Assembly: GCA_037441525.1 (NCBI GenBank) | Contig: JBBISA010000051.1 | Location: forward strand, 1 to 29,039 | Length of the DNA stretch: 29,039 nt | DNA from: SKVR01 sp037441525 | Lineage (GTDB): Bacteria > Bacteroidota > Bacteroidia > Bacteroidales > UBA7960 | Reading direction: 5' to 3' | Shown here: positions 16,428-25,129 of the stretch, piece after piece | Position numbering within the stretch: position 1 is the stretch's first letter | Layout: the number at the start of each line of letters is the position of its first letter | Program-made: the position numbers and the translations under genes | The notes under the pieces: generated by a model | Seen by the model: the letters and a program-made list of their open reading frames with translations, nothing else | The model's database searches: none | What the model was told of the DNA's origin: nothing

Positions 16428-18377
16428 ATGAAACAACACCTTCACGATTTTATTCCGGTAAATTCACTCAAAGAGCTTGGTATATATCAACAAATTCTAG
16501 ATAATACAGCAATTATAGTACTTGCCGATTTTGACAAACACATTACCTATGTCAATCATAAGTTTTGCGAAAAGTCAGGTTTTTCGCGGGAAGATGTTTT
16601 AGGCAAGCCCGTCGATTTTCTGAGGGCAGAAGACCCGGCAGGAGAAAATATTTCCAATCAATGGAAAACTTTGGATGATGGGCAGGTTTGGAATGGCGAA
16701 TTGCTCAACAAAAAAAAGGACAATGAAACCTATTGGGAAGAAGCCGTAATATACCCTTTTAAGGAAAACGGAAGATTACCCTATCAATACATCTCCATTG
16801 GGTCAGATATCACTCAATTCAAAAACGCAATGCAGATCAAAGATCAGTTTCTGGCCAACATGAGTCACGAACTCAGAACCCCTTTGCATAGCATTTTCAG
16901 CCTTAGCCACTTGCTCGAAGAAACATCGCTAACCGACGAACAAAGTAGCTACGTGGAAAACATACTTAATGCAACCGATATTTTGATGCGGATGGTTGAA
17001 GATATGTTGGACCTGAATAAGATTGAGAACGGACAGATAAAATTCCAGAACAAGATATTCAACCCGCATATCATTGTTAATTCATTGGCGAAAATGTTCA
17101 GGGAAAAAACCCGGGAGAAGAAACTGGCTTTCAATCTTCATTATGATCAAACTATTCCAGAATTTGTTCTCGGAGACCCTTTCCGATTAAAACAAATACT
17201 GGTTCACCTTCTCGAAAATGCAGTGAAATACACCCCCAAAGGCAGCGTTGAGTTGGTCTGCCGGTTTGCCGGGAAAGGCCCCGACAGCTATATTCTCGAC
17301 TTCCAGATAAGAGACACAGGTATCGGCATTGCCAGGGAGAATCTGAGCCTGATACTCGAAAAATTCCAACAGGAAAAAACGGATGACCGCCGGATTTATG
17401 GGGGACAAGGTTTGGGATTATCGATTGTAAAACAACTTATTGAACTTCAGCAGGGGGAGTTTACCATTACCAGTAAAGAAAAACAGGGAACCGAAGTGCA
17501 GTTTCTTATCCCATATCATTTCCCGGTGGGTAATGTTCTTGCCGAGGAGCCAGCAGAATCCAAAATTAATGGCCAACATATTAATAGTCTTAAAGTGCTC
17601 ATTGCCGAAGATGTTGACATTAATCAGCTGGTTATCAGAAAGCACATGCAGAAGTTTGGCTTTTTGGCCGATTTTGCTGAAAACGGAAAAGTTGCCCTGG
17701 AAAAACTAAAAAAAGGGTCGTATGATATAGTACTAATGGATATGCAAATGCCCATTATGGACGGCTATGAAGCCATAAGAATCATCCGAAACGATTTTCC
17801 TGAAACCATAAGGAACATTCCCATTATTTCAATAACAGCAAGTGTAATGGGTGAGGCACCCAAAAAATGTATCGATGCCGGCGCAAACGATTATGTGCCA
17901 AAACCATACGATATTAAAGACCTCAGACTGAAAATGGAAAAATGGGTAACCGGCAACAATAGTTTACCAAACACAATGGAGGAAGCCATGGGAGAGAAAA
18001 AACAAAACAGGAACCAACCCCTGATTGATCTTGAATACCTCAATCAGCTGAGCGAAGGTGATGATGACTTTACTATTAGCATGTTGTCATATTTTCTCGA
18101 TAATACACCAACAGTATTTAGAGAAATGAAGCAGTTCTTTGAAGAAAAAGATTGGAAAAATCTTAGAAATGTTGCCCACAAATTCAAGCCCCAGCTTACA
18201 TTTATGGGCATCAAGTCGATATTTAATGAAGTAGAAACAATTGAGCAGTCAGCTGCTTCAGTTACCAATACAGAAATTATTCCTGAATTGATTGAAAAGT
18301 CTGAACAGATATGTGTATTAGCAATGGATGAAATAAAAAATGAACTCGAAAAATTGCTTGATAAAAGTCAGGAGTAA
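16428..18377 (+). CDS. Soluble hybrid histidine kinase: PAS - HisKA - HATPase - receiver - Hpt
   Basis: Multi-domain phosphorelay kinase of 649 aa with no membrane segment, so it is cytoplasmic. Domains: PAS about 18-130 (DKHITYVNHKFCEKSGFSRED, ISIGSDITQ); HisKA with His147 in ANMSHELRTP; HATPase with N box LVHLLENAVKY, DTGIG at 296-300 and GQGLGLSIVK; receiver about 387-507 with LIAEDVDINQ, phospho-Asp438 in LMDMQMPIMDG and VPKPY; Hpt about 530-645 with His584 in NVAHKFKPQL. All four relay residues (His, Asp, His, plus an external Asp) can be accounted for if the receiver at 18928 accepts the last phosphoryl group. The start is ATG at 16428, preceded by AGGAG only 2 nt away, too close to be a normal ribosome site. 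It is probably the input of the downstream glycan gene set. Confidence 0.95.
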   Translation: MKQHLHDFIPVNSLKELGIYQQILDNTAIIVLADFDKHITYVNHKFCEKSGFSREDVLGKPVDFLRAEDPAGENISNQWKTLDDGQVWNGELLNKKKDNETYWEEAVIYPFKENGRLPYQYISIGSDITQFKNAMQIKDQFLANMSHELRTPLHSIFSLSHLLEETSLTDEQSSYVENILNATDILMRMVEDMLDLNKIENGQIKFQNKIFNPHIIVNSLAKMFREKTREKKLAFNLHYDQTIPEFVLGDPFRLKQILVHLLENAVKYTPKGSVELVCRFAGKGPDSYILDFQIRDTGIGIARENLSLILEKFQQEKTDDRRIYGGQGLGLSIVKQLIELQQGEFTITSKEKQGTEVQFLIPYHFPVGNVLAEEPAESKINGQHINSLKVLIAEDVDINQLVIRKHMQKFGFLADFAENGKVALEKLKKGSYDIVLMDMQMPIMDGYEAIRIIRNDFPETIRNIPIISITASVMGEAPKKCIDAGANDYVPKPYDIKDLRLKMEKWVTGNNSLPNTMEEAMGEKKQNRNQPLIDLEYLNQLSEGDDDFTISMLSYFLDNTPTVFREMKQFFEEKDWKNLRNVAHKFKPQLTFMGIKSIFNEVETIEQSAASVTNTEIIPELIEKSEQICVLAMDEIKNELEKLLDKSQE

Positions 18378-18927
18378 GTTGCATTTTCCTTACCCTGGAA
18401 TAGCTAAAAATAAGCAGAGGTATTCGGTTCAGAATAGTTTTTTCATTCGCGAGTCAGTTCATATTCCTATTAAAAACATTTATTTGATGGTTTTTTTGCT
18501 TACAGGGCTCAATTTTTTCTTATTTTTGGGTATTGTTTAATCTGGCAAGAGTTATTATTGCTATTGATTAACAGCCTAATCCTGATATTTAAAATAATTG
18601 GTGAGCCAATTAAGGAAAATGAATCAGACATGTTTGCAAAAATACACAACGAAACTCGCGCACTTAACCAAAGTAGACACCAATGAAATCAGCAAACATG
18701 GAGTTTTCTCGTATTGACGGGATAAACTATCCCACCTTGAACTAAAAAATATTTACGGATGAAACGAACATGTTTGCGAAAAAACACAAACACCAATGAA
18801 CCGAGTTTACGAGCTCGGCGAAGCCAAAATAGCAAACATGGAGTTCTCCCGTATTTACGGGATAAACTGTCCGACATCTTAAAAACAAATTATTTACGGA
18901 TGAAATTAACAACTAAAAACACTTGAA
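18378..18927. other. 550-bp non-coding gap holding the 140-bp repeats
   Basis: The first 250 bases (18378-18627) are AT-rich with no clear gene; a 66-codon frame overlapping the kinase end looks spurious. From 18628 two copies of a structured repeat run to within 25 bases of the response regulator start. Confidence 0.6.
18628..18907. repeat. Two tandem copies of a structured 140-bp repeat
   Basis: Copy 1 starts at 18628 and copy 2 at 18768. In each, CATGTTTGC (18629-18637; 18769-18777) is matched by the inverted arm GCAAACATG (18692-18700; 18832-18840), exactly 140 bp apart between copies. Shared blocks are ACACCAATGAA, the stretch GGAGTT...CGTATT...ACGGGATAAACT...TCC, and ATTTACGGATGAAA at the end. 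The interior between the arms differs by compensating indels (39+3 nt versus 12+30 nt around ACACCAATGAA), so overall spacing is kept. In copy 2, CCCGTA/TACGGG is a perfect hairpin; in copy 1 it is partly kept by a U-G pair. GGATA/TATCC in copy 1 becomes GGATA/TGTCC in copy 2, again allowing U-G. This suggests an RNA structure. Confidence 0.8.
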
Positions 18928-19290
18928 ATGAAAATTCTGGTTTGTGAAGACGATTTTATGATGATCAAGGCTATTGAGCATAAGCTTCAACGCGATGGCT
19001 ATGCAGTTGAAGTGGCCAACGACGGACGTATTGCCGTCGAAAAAATCAAAAGCACCGACTTCGATCTTATTATTACCGACCTGCTGATGCCCTTTACAGG
19101 TGGATTAGAGCTTATTAACATGACCCGCAATGAAATTGGAAAAACGACCCCAATCATTGTGTTGTCGAAAGTTGGTAATGAAGAAACCATTATCGAAGCC
19201 TTCAAGCTTGGAGCCGACGACTATCTTACCAAGCCATTCAGCCCCAATGAGTTATCTATTAGGGTGAAAAGATTCTTGTTAAAACGATAA
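18928..19290 (+). CDS. Single-domain (stand-alone) response regulator
   Basis: Receiver domain alone, 120 aa, with no DNA-binding or enzymatic output. It shows the acidic pocket VCEDD (6-9), phospho-Asp51 in LIITDLLMPFTGG, Ser80 in IVLSK and Lys102 in YLTKPFSP, with the complete alpha5 end. It likely takes the phosphoryl group from the Hpt domain of the hybrid kinase and signals by binding a partner, as CheY or DivK do. The gene begins 20 nt after the 140-bp repeat and leads the YaiO-like/helical-repeat/GT2 genes on the same strand, which makes one of those products a plausible partner. Confidence 0.95.
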   Translation: MKILVCEDDFMMIKAIEHKLQRDGYAVEVANDGRIAVEKIKSTDFDLIITDLLMPFTGGLELINMTRNEIGKTTPIIVLSKVGNEETIIEAFKLGADDYLTKPFSPNELSIRVKRFLLKR

Positions 19291-19374
19291 TTCCAATTTG
19301 TTAAGAGTTTTTGCAATATTTTCTGCTGAAAGCCCCGCATGTGGGTTGAGTTTATTTAACCGAAACCAAAAAAT

Positions 19375-20697
19375 ATGAAGCCACAAAACCGGGACAAATC
19401 AATCATATTCCGTTTTCCCCTCCTTTTCTTTGTTTTATTTCTATCCCTGATAAATTTGCCCGCTTTCGGTCAGCCACCAGTTTCCCAGGACCCCGATGGA
19501 TGGTTCTTTAGAGCAAGAGACCTGGCACAAGAAGGAAAATATGAAGAAGCCCGCCAGATTTGCACAGAAATACTGAAACAATTTCCCAATTACAACGATG
19601 TAAAAATCCTTAAGGCTCGCACCTTCTCCTGGGAAGGCCAATTTGTAAGGGCCAACGACCTTTTGCGCGAAGTACTTCAAGCCGAACCGGGTAACAAGGA
19701 TGCCCTTTTCGCAATTATTGACCTGCTAATGTGGTACGAGGATTATGCCGAAGCAATAAAGTTTCTGGATATGGCTCTTTATGCCGACCCCCATAATACC
19801 CATTTATTATACCGAAAGGCTGTGGCATTGAAAGAAACCGGCGATGACCTGGCCGCTGTCGTATTATTAAATCAGATACTTGGCCTCGACCCTACCTATA
19901 CCGATGCAAAAGACCTACTCGCAACAATTGAAGTAAACAGGCTTGTAAATCACATTGGCCTTGGCTACCGCGGTTTGTATTTCTTCCAGAGCCCTTTAAA
20001 TAATAAGCCCTGGCACCTGTTTTATGCTGAATATGGCAGACGTACACGTCGTCTTGGTCCTTTGGCCATCAGAGCCAATTATGCCTGGAGGGCAGACCTT
20101 GACGTTACCAGTCTGCAAATCGAAGCCGATGCTTATCCAACTGTAAGACAAGGAACATATTTATACCTGAACTTTGGATATTCGCAAGACAGAAAGTTAT
20201 TCCCCATTACCCGCTTTGGTTTCGAAGTGTATCAGGCCCTTCCAAGGTCATGGGAAATCTCGGCCGGCTTCAGGTTGCTCAATTTCGATGAAACCGAAAC
20301 CAGAATTGTTACCAAAGACATTTTAATTCTAACGGGGTCAATCAGTAAGTACATCAAAAAATATTATTTTTCTTTCAGACCTTATTTCACATTTTCATCA
20401 GTAGCTGCCGATGCGGCAACTCAATCCTATTTCTTTACTGCCAGAAGGTTTTTCAAAACCACCGAGAATTACCTGTCGCTTACTGTTGGACGAGGTTTCT
20501 CGGCTGATTACGACAGGCTTTCGGGTGGTCAGGTTTATGATCTTAGCGGAACTCTTCTCGAAGGCATGTTGCATTATCAGCATCGCATCTCCACCAGATT
20601 CCTCGGCCGGGTAGGGGCAGGTTATAAATGGTACAACGATAATGTTTTATATGGAAATCCGGTTGTTTTTGAAGGGGCGCTGATTTACCGCTTCTGA
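19375..20697 (+). CDS. YaiO-family outer-membrane protein: TPR region plus beta-barrel
   Basis: Outer-membrane protein of 440 aa. The signal peptide covers about 1-32 (hydrophobic FPLLFFVLFLSLINLPAFG). Residues 42-185 hold about four TPR-like helical hairpins (DGWFFRARDLAQEGKYEEARQ, ALFAIIDLLMWYEDYAEAIKFL, LLYRKAVALKETGDDLAA). Residues 195-440 form a beta-barrel beginning NHIGLGYRGLYFF and ending FEGALIYRF with terminal Phe. This is the layout of YaiO proteins and of the exopolysaccharide export porin PgaA (TPR then barrel, but PgaA is about 800 aa). The neighbouring GT2 gene supports a role in glycan export or modification at the outer membrane. It lies 84 nt after the response regulator and 37 nt before the next gene, so they probably form one operon. 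Confidence 0.88.
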   Translation: MKPQNRDKSIIFRFPLLFFVLFLSLINLPAFGQPPVSQDPDGWFFRARDLAQEGKYEEARQICTEILKQFPNYNDVKILKARTFSWEGQFVRANDLLREVLQAEPGNKDALFAIIDLLMWYEDYAEAIKFLDMALYADPHNTHLLYRKAVALKETGDDLAAVVLLNQILGLDPTYTDAKDLLATIEVNRLVNHIGLGYRGLYFFQSPLNNKPWHLFYAEYGRRTRRLGPLAIRANYAWRADLDVTSLQIEADAYPTVRQGTYLYLNFGYSQDRKLFPITRFGFEVYQALPRSWEISAGFRLLNFDETETRIVTKDILILTGSISKYIKKYYFSFRPYFTFSSVAADAATQSYFFTARRFFKTTENYLSLTVGRGFSADYDRLSGGQVYDLSGTLLEGMLHYQHRISTRFLGRVGAGYKWYNDNVLYGNPVVFEGALIYRF

Positions 20698-20734
20698 TTA
20701 TACAGTAAAACTTGAACCAAATAACATTCAAATA

Positions 20735-22117
20735 ATGAAGCATATAAGCAAATATCTTTTACTAACTGTAGCGGCAATATTGCTGGTTTTTACAGCTGGA
20801 ATAAAAGAAACAATGGCGTGGACAGGGGGCGAACCGAATGTGGCAAACCGGAAAACTGTATTTCAGAATATTTCTTATGCCAGGCATATTCTTCTCGGAA
20901 TTACTGCGCAGGTTGCAGTAAACCAGCAAAGCGACCGTGCATCAAGTTCCATTTCCATTGCTAATTTTCGCCAAAGTTTTGCCAGGGCACCTTTGAAAGT
21001 TAAAATTTTAATTTTAATACTGGTTTACCTTCTGCTCAGTCTGATAATACTTTTTCTCAGTATCCTTATCAACAGGCAAATTAAAACATCCCAACGCAAC
21101 AGAGCCCTGGAACTTAAAAACGAATTTCAAAATAAGCTGGCAGTCTTTTTGTTTGATGATGTAGTGGAAAGGATTGAATTCAGGGGCATGAATAGATCAA
21201 GCAATCGCCAGATTTTCATTGATGAATTGGTAGAGTTGCATTCTAACCTGCACGGAGAGGCGGCATCGAAGCTACGCGACCTCTACTTCAAACTTAATCT
21301 GCACAAAGATTCTCTGAGAAAAGTTGAAAAGGGAGCCTGGTTTTTAAAATCGAAAGGATTTGCCGAACTTGCCCAAATGGACGTAAAAGATGCCAGCCAG
21401 AAAATTCAGAAATACGCAAATTCGAAGAATCCAATCTTAAGGATGCAGGCGCAGGTGGCGCTGGTTAAGCTCTCAGAAGATAACCCCCTGGGATTCCTTG
21501 ATAATCTCGATTATCAATTGTCGTACTGGGAGCAGGTAAATATTTATGATACCCTTGTTTATCACCAAATTTTTATTGAATCATTTGAACCGTGGTTAAC
21601 GAGCCAAAACTCTTCAGTAGTTATTTTCGCTTTACGAATGATTGGTCTTTTCAAACATACCCAATCGGGACACAAGGTTAGGGAATTATTATTTAGCGAT
21701 AACCCGGAAATTGCTCTGACATCTGTTCAGGCAATGAAATCGCTCGAACTTGCCGAATACTCCGTAGACCTGAAGGTTCTCTACAGAAGTGAAACGCTGA
21801 AACTGATGGATATTCTTCAATCTCAACGCAAAAAGAAAACCGACCGGGATATAGAAAGCCTCGACGATGTATTACCCCGCAAAATACGCTACGAAATTAT
21901 ACAATCTCTTCAACCCCTTGCCACACCAGCCGATATTCCTTTTCTCGAGCAGGTAATGAAAGATGATGAAAACACTTTCAGGTTAAGGATTCTGGCCATT
22001 AAAGTTATGCTTGGCATACGCCCGGAAGGCGAAACATATATTAATGAACTTGTTGCCTCGGGCGACGAGTTGCTCAGAAAAATGATTAATAACGTAAAAC
22101 AAAATCAGGAGTCATGA
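20735..22117 (+). CDS. Inner-membrane protein with cytoplasmic helical (HEAT-like) repeats
   Basis: Protein of 460 aa with no enzyme motif. Topology read from the sequence: an N-terminal signal-like segment (about 1-28, cleavage near TMA), a short outside part (29-88), one strong membrane helix (about 89-113, KILILILVYLLLSLIILFLSI), then a positively charged NRQIKTSQRNR and a long helical region (about 120-460). That region contains several roughly 35-40-residue helix pairs (MQAQVALVKLSEDNPLGFL, ALTSVQAMKSLELAEYSVDLK, LRILAIKVMLGIRPEGETYI) typical of HEAT-like repeats, though assignment is by eye. Its stop overlaps the GT2 start by 4 bp (ATGA), a sign of translational coupling. It could link the response regulator to the GT2 enzyme in the inner membrane; this is inference. 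Confidence 0.82.
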   Translation: MKHISKYLLLTVAAILLVFTAGIKETMAWTGGEPNVANRKTVFQNISYARHILLGITAQVAVNQQSDRASSSISIANFRQSFARAPLKVKILILILVYLLLSLIILFLSILINRQIKTSQRNRALELKNEFQNKLAVFLFDDVVERIEFRGMNRSSNRQIFIDELVELHSNLHGEAASKLRDLYFKLNLHKDSLRKVEKGAWFLKSKGFAELAQMDVKDASQKIQKYANSKNPILRMQAQVALVKLSEDNPLGFLDNLDYQLSYWEQVNIYDTLVYHQIFIESFEPWLTSQNSSVVIFALRMIGLFKHTQSGHKVRELLFSDNPEIALTSVQAMKSLELAEYSVDLKVLYRSETLKLMDILQSQRKKKTDRDIESLDDVLPRKIRYEIIQSLQPLATPADIPFLEQVMKDDENTFRLRILAIKVMLGIRPEGETYINELVASGDELLRKMINNVKQNQES

Positions 22118-23550
22118 TAGAATTTTTCAGAGCATTGCAATTCATTGTTGAAAATGGTATTATCCTTATCACAATATTCATTTTCGGGTCATACGTGACC
22201 CTTGCTATGTTTTCGGCTTTTTCTATGTTGAAATATATACGCAAGAATTCATTTGTTGACTACAAGGTATTACTTTCATCACCCCTCGCACCGTCCATTT
22301 CAGTAATTGCTCCCGCATACAACGAAGGCAAGACAATTATTGATAATATTCGCAGTTTGTTGTCACTTCATTACAACGATTTCGAAGTAATCATCATCAA
22401 CGACGGTAGCACCGATGATTCCATGGAAAAGATCATCAAGGCTTATGACCTTGAATTGGTAGATTTCGTTTATGAAGAAAAAATTCCTACCCAACCTATC
22501 AGGGGTATCTACAAGTCGCGCAACAAGGCATTTTCTAAGCTAATAGTAATTGATAAGAAAAACGGCGGTAAATCTGATGCCATGAATGCCGGGATTAACT
22601 TTTCGCAGAAAGAGTATATTTCGGTGGTAGATGTTGACTCAGTATTGGTTGAAGATGCCTTGCTGATAATGGCCAAACCATTCCTGGAAGAAACGGAAAG
22701 TAAAATTATTGCTTCAGGAGGGGTTATTCGCATTGCTAACTCTTGCAAAATTGAAGACGGTAAGATTACAGAGATAAAATTACCCCGAAAGTTCCTACCC
22801 AGAATTCAGGTACTAGAATACACCCGTTCTTTCCTTATGGGCCGTATGGCATGGAGCAAACTCAATGGTTTATTGCTGGTTTCGGGGGCATTCGGAATGT
22901 TTAACCGCGATATTGTGGTTAAAGTAGGGGGCTACAATACAAACCTTGTGGGTGAAGACATGGAACTTATTGTTCGCATGCGCCGCTATATGGCAGACCA
23001 CAAGCAGAAGTATCGGGTAATTTACATTCCCGACCCGCTATGCTGGACCGAAGTGCCTGCCACCCTTAAAGTTCTGGGCCGTCAGCGCGACCGATGGACC
23101 CGCGGAACCATGGAGAGTTTGTTTATTCACTTCAAGTTGTTTTTCAATCCAAGGTACGGATCGTTGGGGTTGCTTGGTCATCCTTACTGGTTCTTTTTCG
23201 AATGGCTTGCCCCAATATTCGAGTTCGTAGGCCTTATTTACTTCATTATTATTGCCATACTCGGAATTCCAAACTGGCCGTTCTTCTTCCTTTTACTGGG
23301 TGTGGTATATTTCTTTGCCGTTACTATGTCGCACTGGGCCATCTTATTCGAAGAGCTTTCATTCCACCGCTACCAAAGAAAGAGAGAAGTAATAAAAATG
23401 CTCTTTACCTCAATGCTCGAACCCATCTTTTATCACCCGTTTATACTTATTTTCAGCATAAGAGGTAATTTCAAATACTTTATTGGCGAAAAATCATGGG
23501 GGGCAATGGAAAGGGTTGGTTTTTCCGATGACCAGAAACCCAAAAAGTAA
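22114..23550 (+). CDS. Membrane GT2 family glycosyltransferase (processive polysaccharide-synthase type)
   Basis: Inner-membrane sugar transferase of 478 aa. One membrane helix at about 14-39 precedes the GT-A catalytic domain (60-340), followed by three to four C-terminal helices (about 352-384, 388-412, 427-449). Catalytic features: SVIAPAYNEGKTI, Asp97 in NDGST, D173-V-D175 (DxD, metal/nucleotide sugar), E281-D282 (base region) and Q324-R-D-R-W328. The combination D, DxD, ED, QxxRW marks processive synthases such as PgaC/IcaA, hyaluronan and cellulose synthases. It probably polymerises a beta-linked glycan from a UDP-sugar while passing it across the membrane; the sugar cannot be predicted. 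No PilZ or other c-di-GMP domain is seen. It is last in the set and is followed by the terminator at 23594-23620. Confidence 0.93.
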   Translation: MIEFFRALQFIVENGIILITIFIFGSYVTLAMFSAFSMLKYIRKNSFVDYKVLLSSPLAPSISVIAPAYNEGKTIIDNIRSLLSLHYNDFEVIIINDGSTDDSMEKIIKAYDLELVDFVYEEKIPTQPIRGIYKSRNKAFSKLIVIDKKNGGKSDAMNAGINFSQKEYISVVDVDSVLVEDALLIMAKPFLEETESKIIASGGVIRIANSCKIEDGKITEIKLPRKFLPRIQVLEYTRSFLMGRMAWSKLNGLLLVSGAFGMFNRDIVVKVGGYNTNLVGEDMELIVRMRRYMADHKQKYRVIYIPDPLCWTEVPATLKVLGRQRDRWTRGTMESLFIHFKLFFNPRYGSLGLLGHPYWFFFEWLAPIFEFVGLIYFIIIAILGIPNWPFFFLLLGVVYFFAVTMSHWAILFEELSFHRYQRKREVIKMLFTSMLEPIFYHPFILIFSIRGNFKYFIGEKSWGAMERVGFSDDQKPKK

Positions 23551-23593
23551 TCATAACCCTTTTGGATTGCAGATAATTTTTTTAAATATAACG

Positions 23594-23620
23594 GGGGCTG
23601 CATTTCCGGCCCCTTTTTTT
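23594..23620 (+). terminator. Rho-independent terminator of the GT2 operon
   Basis: Stem GGGGC/GCCCC (23594-23598 and 23609-23613), extended by U-G and G-C pairs, is followed by seven T residues (23614-23620). It separates the glycan gene set from yicC. Confidence 0.82.
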
Positions 23621-23650
23621 GTAAGAATTTTTATTTATCACTGCTGAATT

Positions 23651-24526
23651 ATGATTCTTTCAATGACAGGGTTTGGAAAATCTGCCATTACGGTTGATAA
23701 CCTTACCATTAAAACTGAAATAAGAACGCTGAACAGTAAAAATCTCGATCTAACGGTAAAGCTGCCGTTGGCATACAGGGAAAAGGAAAACCAGGTTCGT
23801 AATCTTGTGGGGAACAAACTCGAGAGAGGCAAGGTTGAAGTAATAGTTACAGTAGAAACTGGTAGTTCAAACACAAGCCAGACCATCAACACTGAATTGC
23901 TGGCCTTTTATTATACCGAGATTAAAAAGGTTACCGAAAAACTGAATGTACAGGTGTCTGACAATTTTATTCCCGACCTTATAAGACTTCCAGATGTGTT
24001 GAAACCTGTAAATGATGAGCCCGATCCCGAACAATGGCAGCATATTGAAGCATCAATTAAGGATGCCATTCATCAGGTTGTCATTTTCAGACAATCGGAG
24101 GGGAAGCATCATTATGAAGACATAACCGCCCGGGAAAAGAAAATCCGCCACCTTTTGGAAACAATAGCACCCCTCGAAACAGCCCGCATTGTTAGTATCA
24201 GAGACAAAATAAACCGCTCGCTGCGCGAACTTGCCGAAGATATTAAAGTGGATCAGAATCGTTTTGAGCAGGAGGTAATTTTTTATCTCGAAAAACTCGA
24301 TATTACCGAAGAAAAGGTAAGGCTAAAAAAACACCTGGATTATTTTGACGAAACGCTTGCATCATGCGAGGCCGAAGGGAAAAAGCTGGGTTTTATCGCC
24401 CAGGAAATTGGCCGCGAAATAAACACCATAGGCAGCAAAGCCAATGATGCCGAAATACAAAAGATAGTGGTGCAGATGAAAGATGAACTCGAAAAAATAA
24501 AGGAACAACTAATGAATATTGTATAA
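23651..24526 (+). CDS. yicC: YicC family endoribonuclease
   Basis: Protein of 291 aa matching YicC, a conserved bacterial RNase family implicated in small-RNA turnover. The hallmark start MILSMTGFGKS, the EIRTLNSKNLDLTVKLP segment and the C-terminal block LKKHLDYFDETL to GREINTIGSKANDAEI, which is Glu/Asp/Lys-rich, are all present. Length fits the family (about 290 aa). It stands first in a compact set: gmk starts 3 nt after its stop, and nadD overlaps gmk. The yicC-gmk pairing is common in bacteria. Confidence 0.95.
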   Translation: MILSMTGFGKSAITVDNLTIKTEIRTLNSKNLDLTVKLPLAYREKENQVRNLVGNKLERGKVEVIVTVETGSSNTSQTINTELLAFYYTEIKKVTEKLNVQVSDNFIPDLIRLPDVLKPVNDEPDPEQWQHIEASIKDAIHQVVIFRQSEGKHHYEDITAREKKIRHLLETIAPLETARIVSIRDKINRSLRELAEDIKVDQNRFEQEVIFYLEKLDITEEKVRLKKHLDYFDETLASCEAEGKKLGFIAQEIGREINTIGSKANDAEIQKIVVQMKDELEKIKEQLMNIV

Positions 24527-24529
24527 ACC

Positions 24530-25129
24530 GTGAGCGATTTTACAGGCAAAGTTATTATCATTTGCGCACCCTCAGGCTCAGGGAAAACTACCATTTTGCA
24601 GGCAATACTGCCCCAGATGTCCTGGCTCGGATTTTCGGTATCGGCAACCAGTCGCAGCCCGCGGCCAGGCGAGGCGCATGGTAAAGACTATTATTTCCTT
24701 TCTGAAACAGAGTTCAGGCAAAAGATTGAACTAGGAGAATTTCTGGAATGGGAAGAGGTATACAAAGGAAGTTTTTATGGCACTCTCAAGTCGGAAGTAT
24801 ATCGGATATGGTCTATGCAAAAGCATGTTATTTTTGATGTGGATGTGCTGGGAGGGGTGAATATCAAAAATCAGTTTGGTGATAAAGCTCTTTCGGTTTT
24901 CATTATGCCTCCCTCGGTGGATGAATTGGCAAAACGTCTTTCTGCCCGTGGTACCGAAACCCCTCAATCGCTTGCCAGTCGGATACAACGGGCGGAATAT
25001 GAACTTAGTTTTGCCGCACAATTTGATGTTAGGGTAATCAACGACCAACTCGAAAAAGCCATTGAAGAGACTGCCACAGCCATAAAATCTTTTCTTGCAA
25101 CCCAAACCAAACATCATGAATCTGAATAA
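24530..25129 (+). CDS. gmk: Guanylate kinase
   Basis: Converts GMP and ATP to GDP and ADP in nucleotide metabolism (cytosol). The 199-aa protein has P-loop APSGSGKT at about 13-20, the GMP-binding stretch SATSRSPRPGEAHGKDYYFLS and lid residues in RLSARGTETPQSLASRIQRA. Translation begins at GTG 24530, 3 nt after yicC, and no ATG would give the P-loop its proper lead. The 3' end overlaps nadD by 14 bp, indicating coupled translation. Confidence 0.97.
   Translation: MSDFTGKVIIICAPSGSGKTTILQAILPQMSWLGFSVSATSRSPRPGEAHGKDYYFLSETEFRQKIELGEFLEWEEVYKGSFYGTLKSEVYRIWSMQKHVIFDVDVLGGVNIKNQFGDKALSVFIMPPSVDELAKRLSARGTETPQSLASRIQRAEYELSFAAQFDVRVINDQLEKAIEETATAIKSFLATQTKHHESE

Noticed and set aside
18340..18540. 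66-codon frame with a hydrophobic tail after the hybrid kinase
   Set aside because: It overlaps the kinase end by 38 bases, has no recognisable family and lies in AT-rich sequence where such frames arise by chance.
18628..18907. CRISPR array
   Set aside because: Only two units, 140-bp period, internal inverted arms and variable interior; no short identical repeats with unique spacers and no cas genes.
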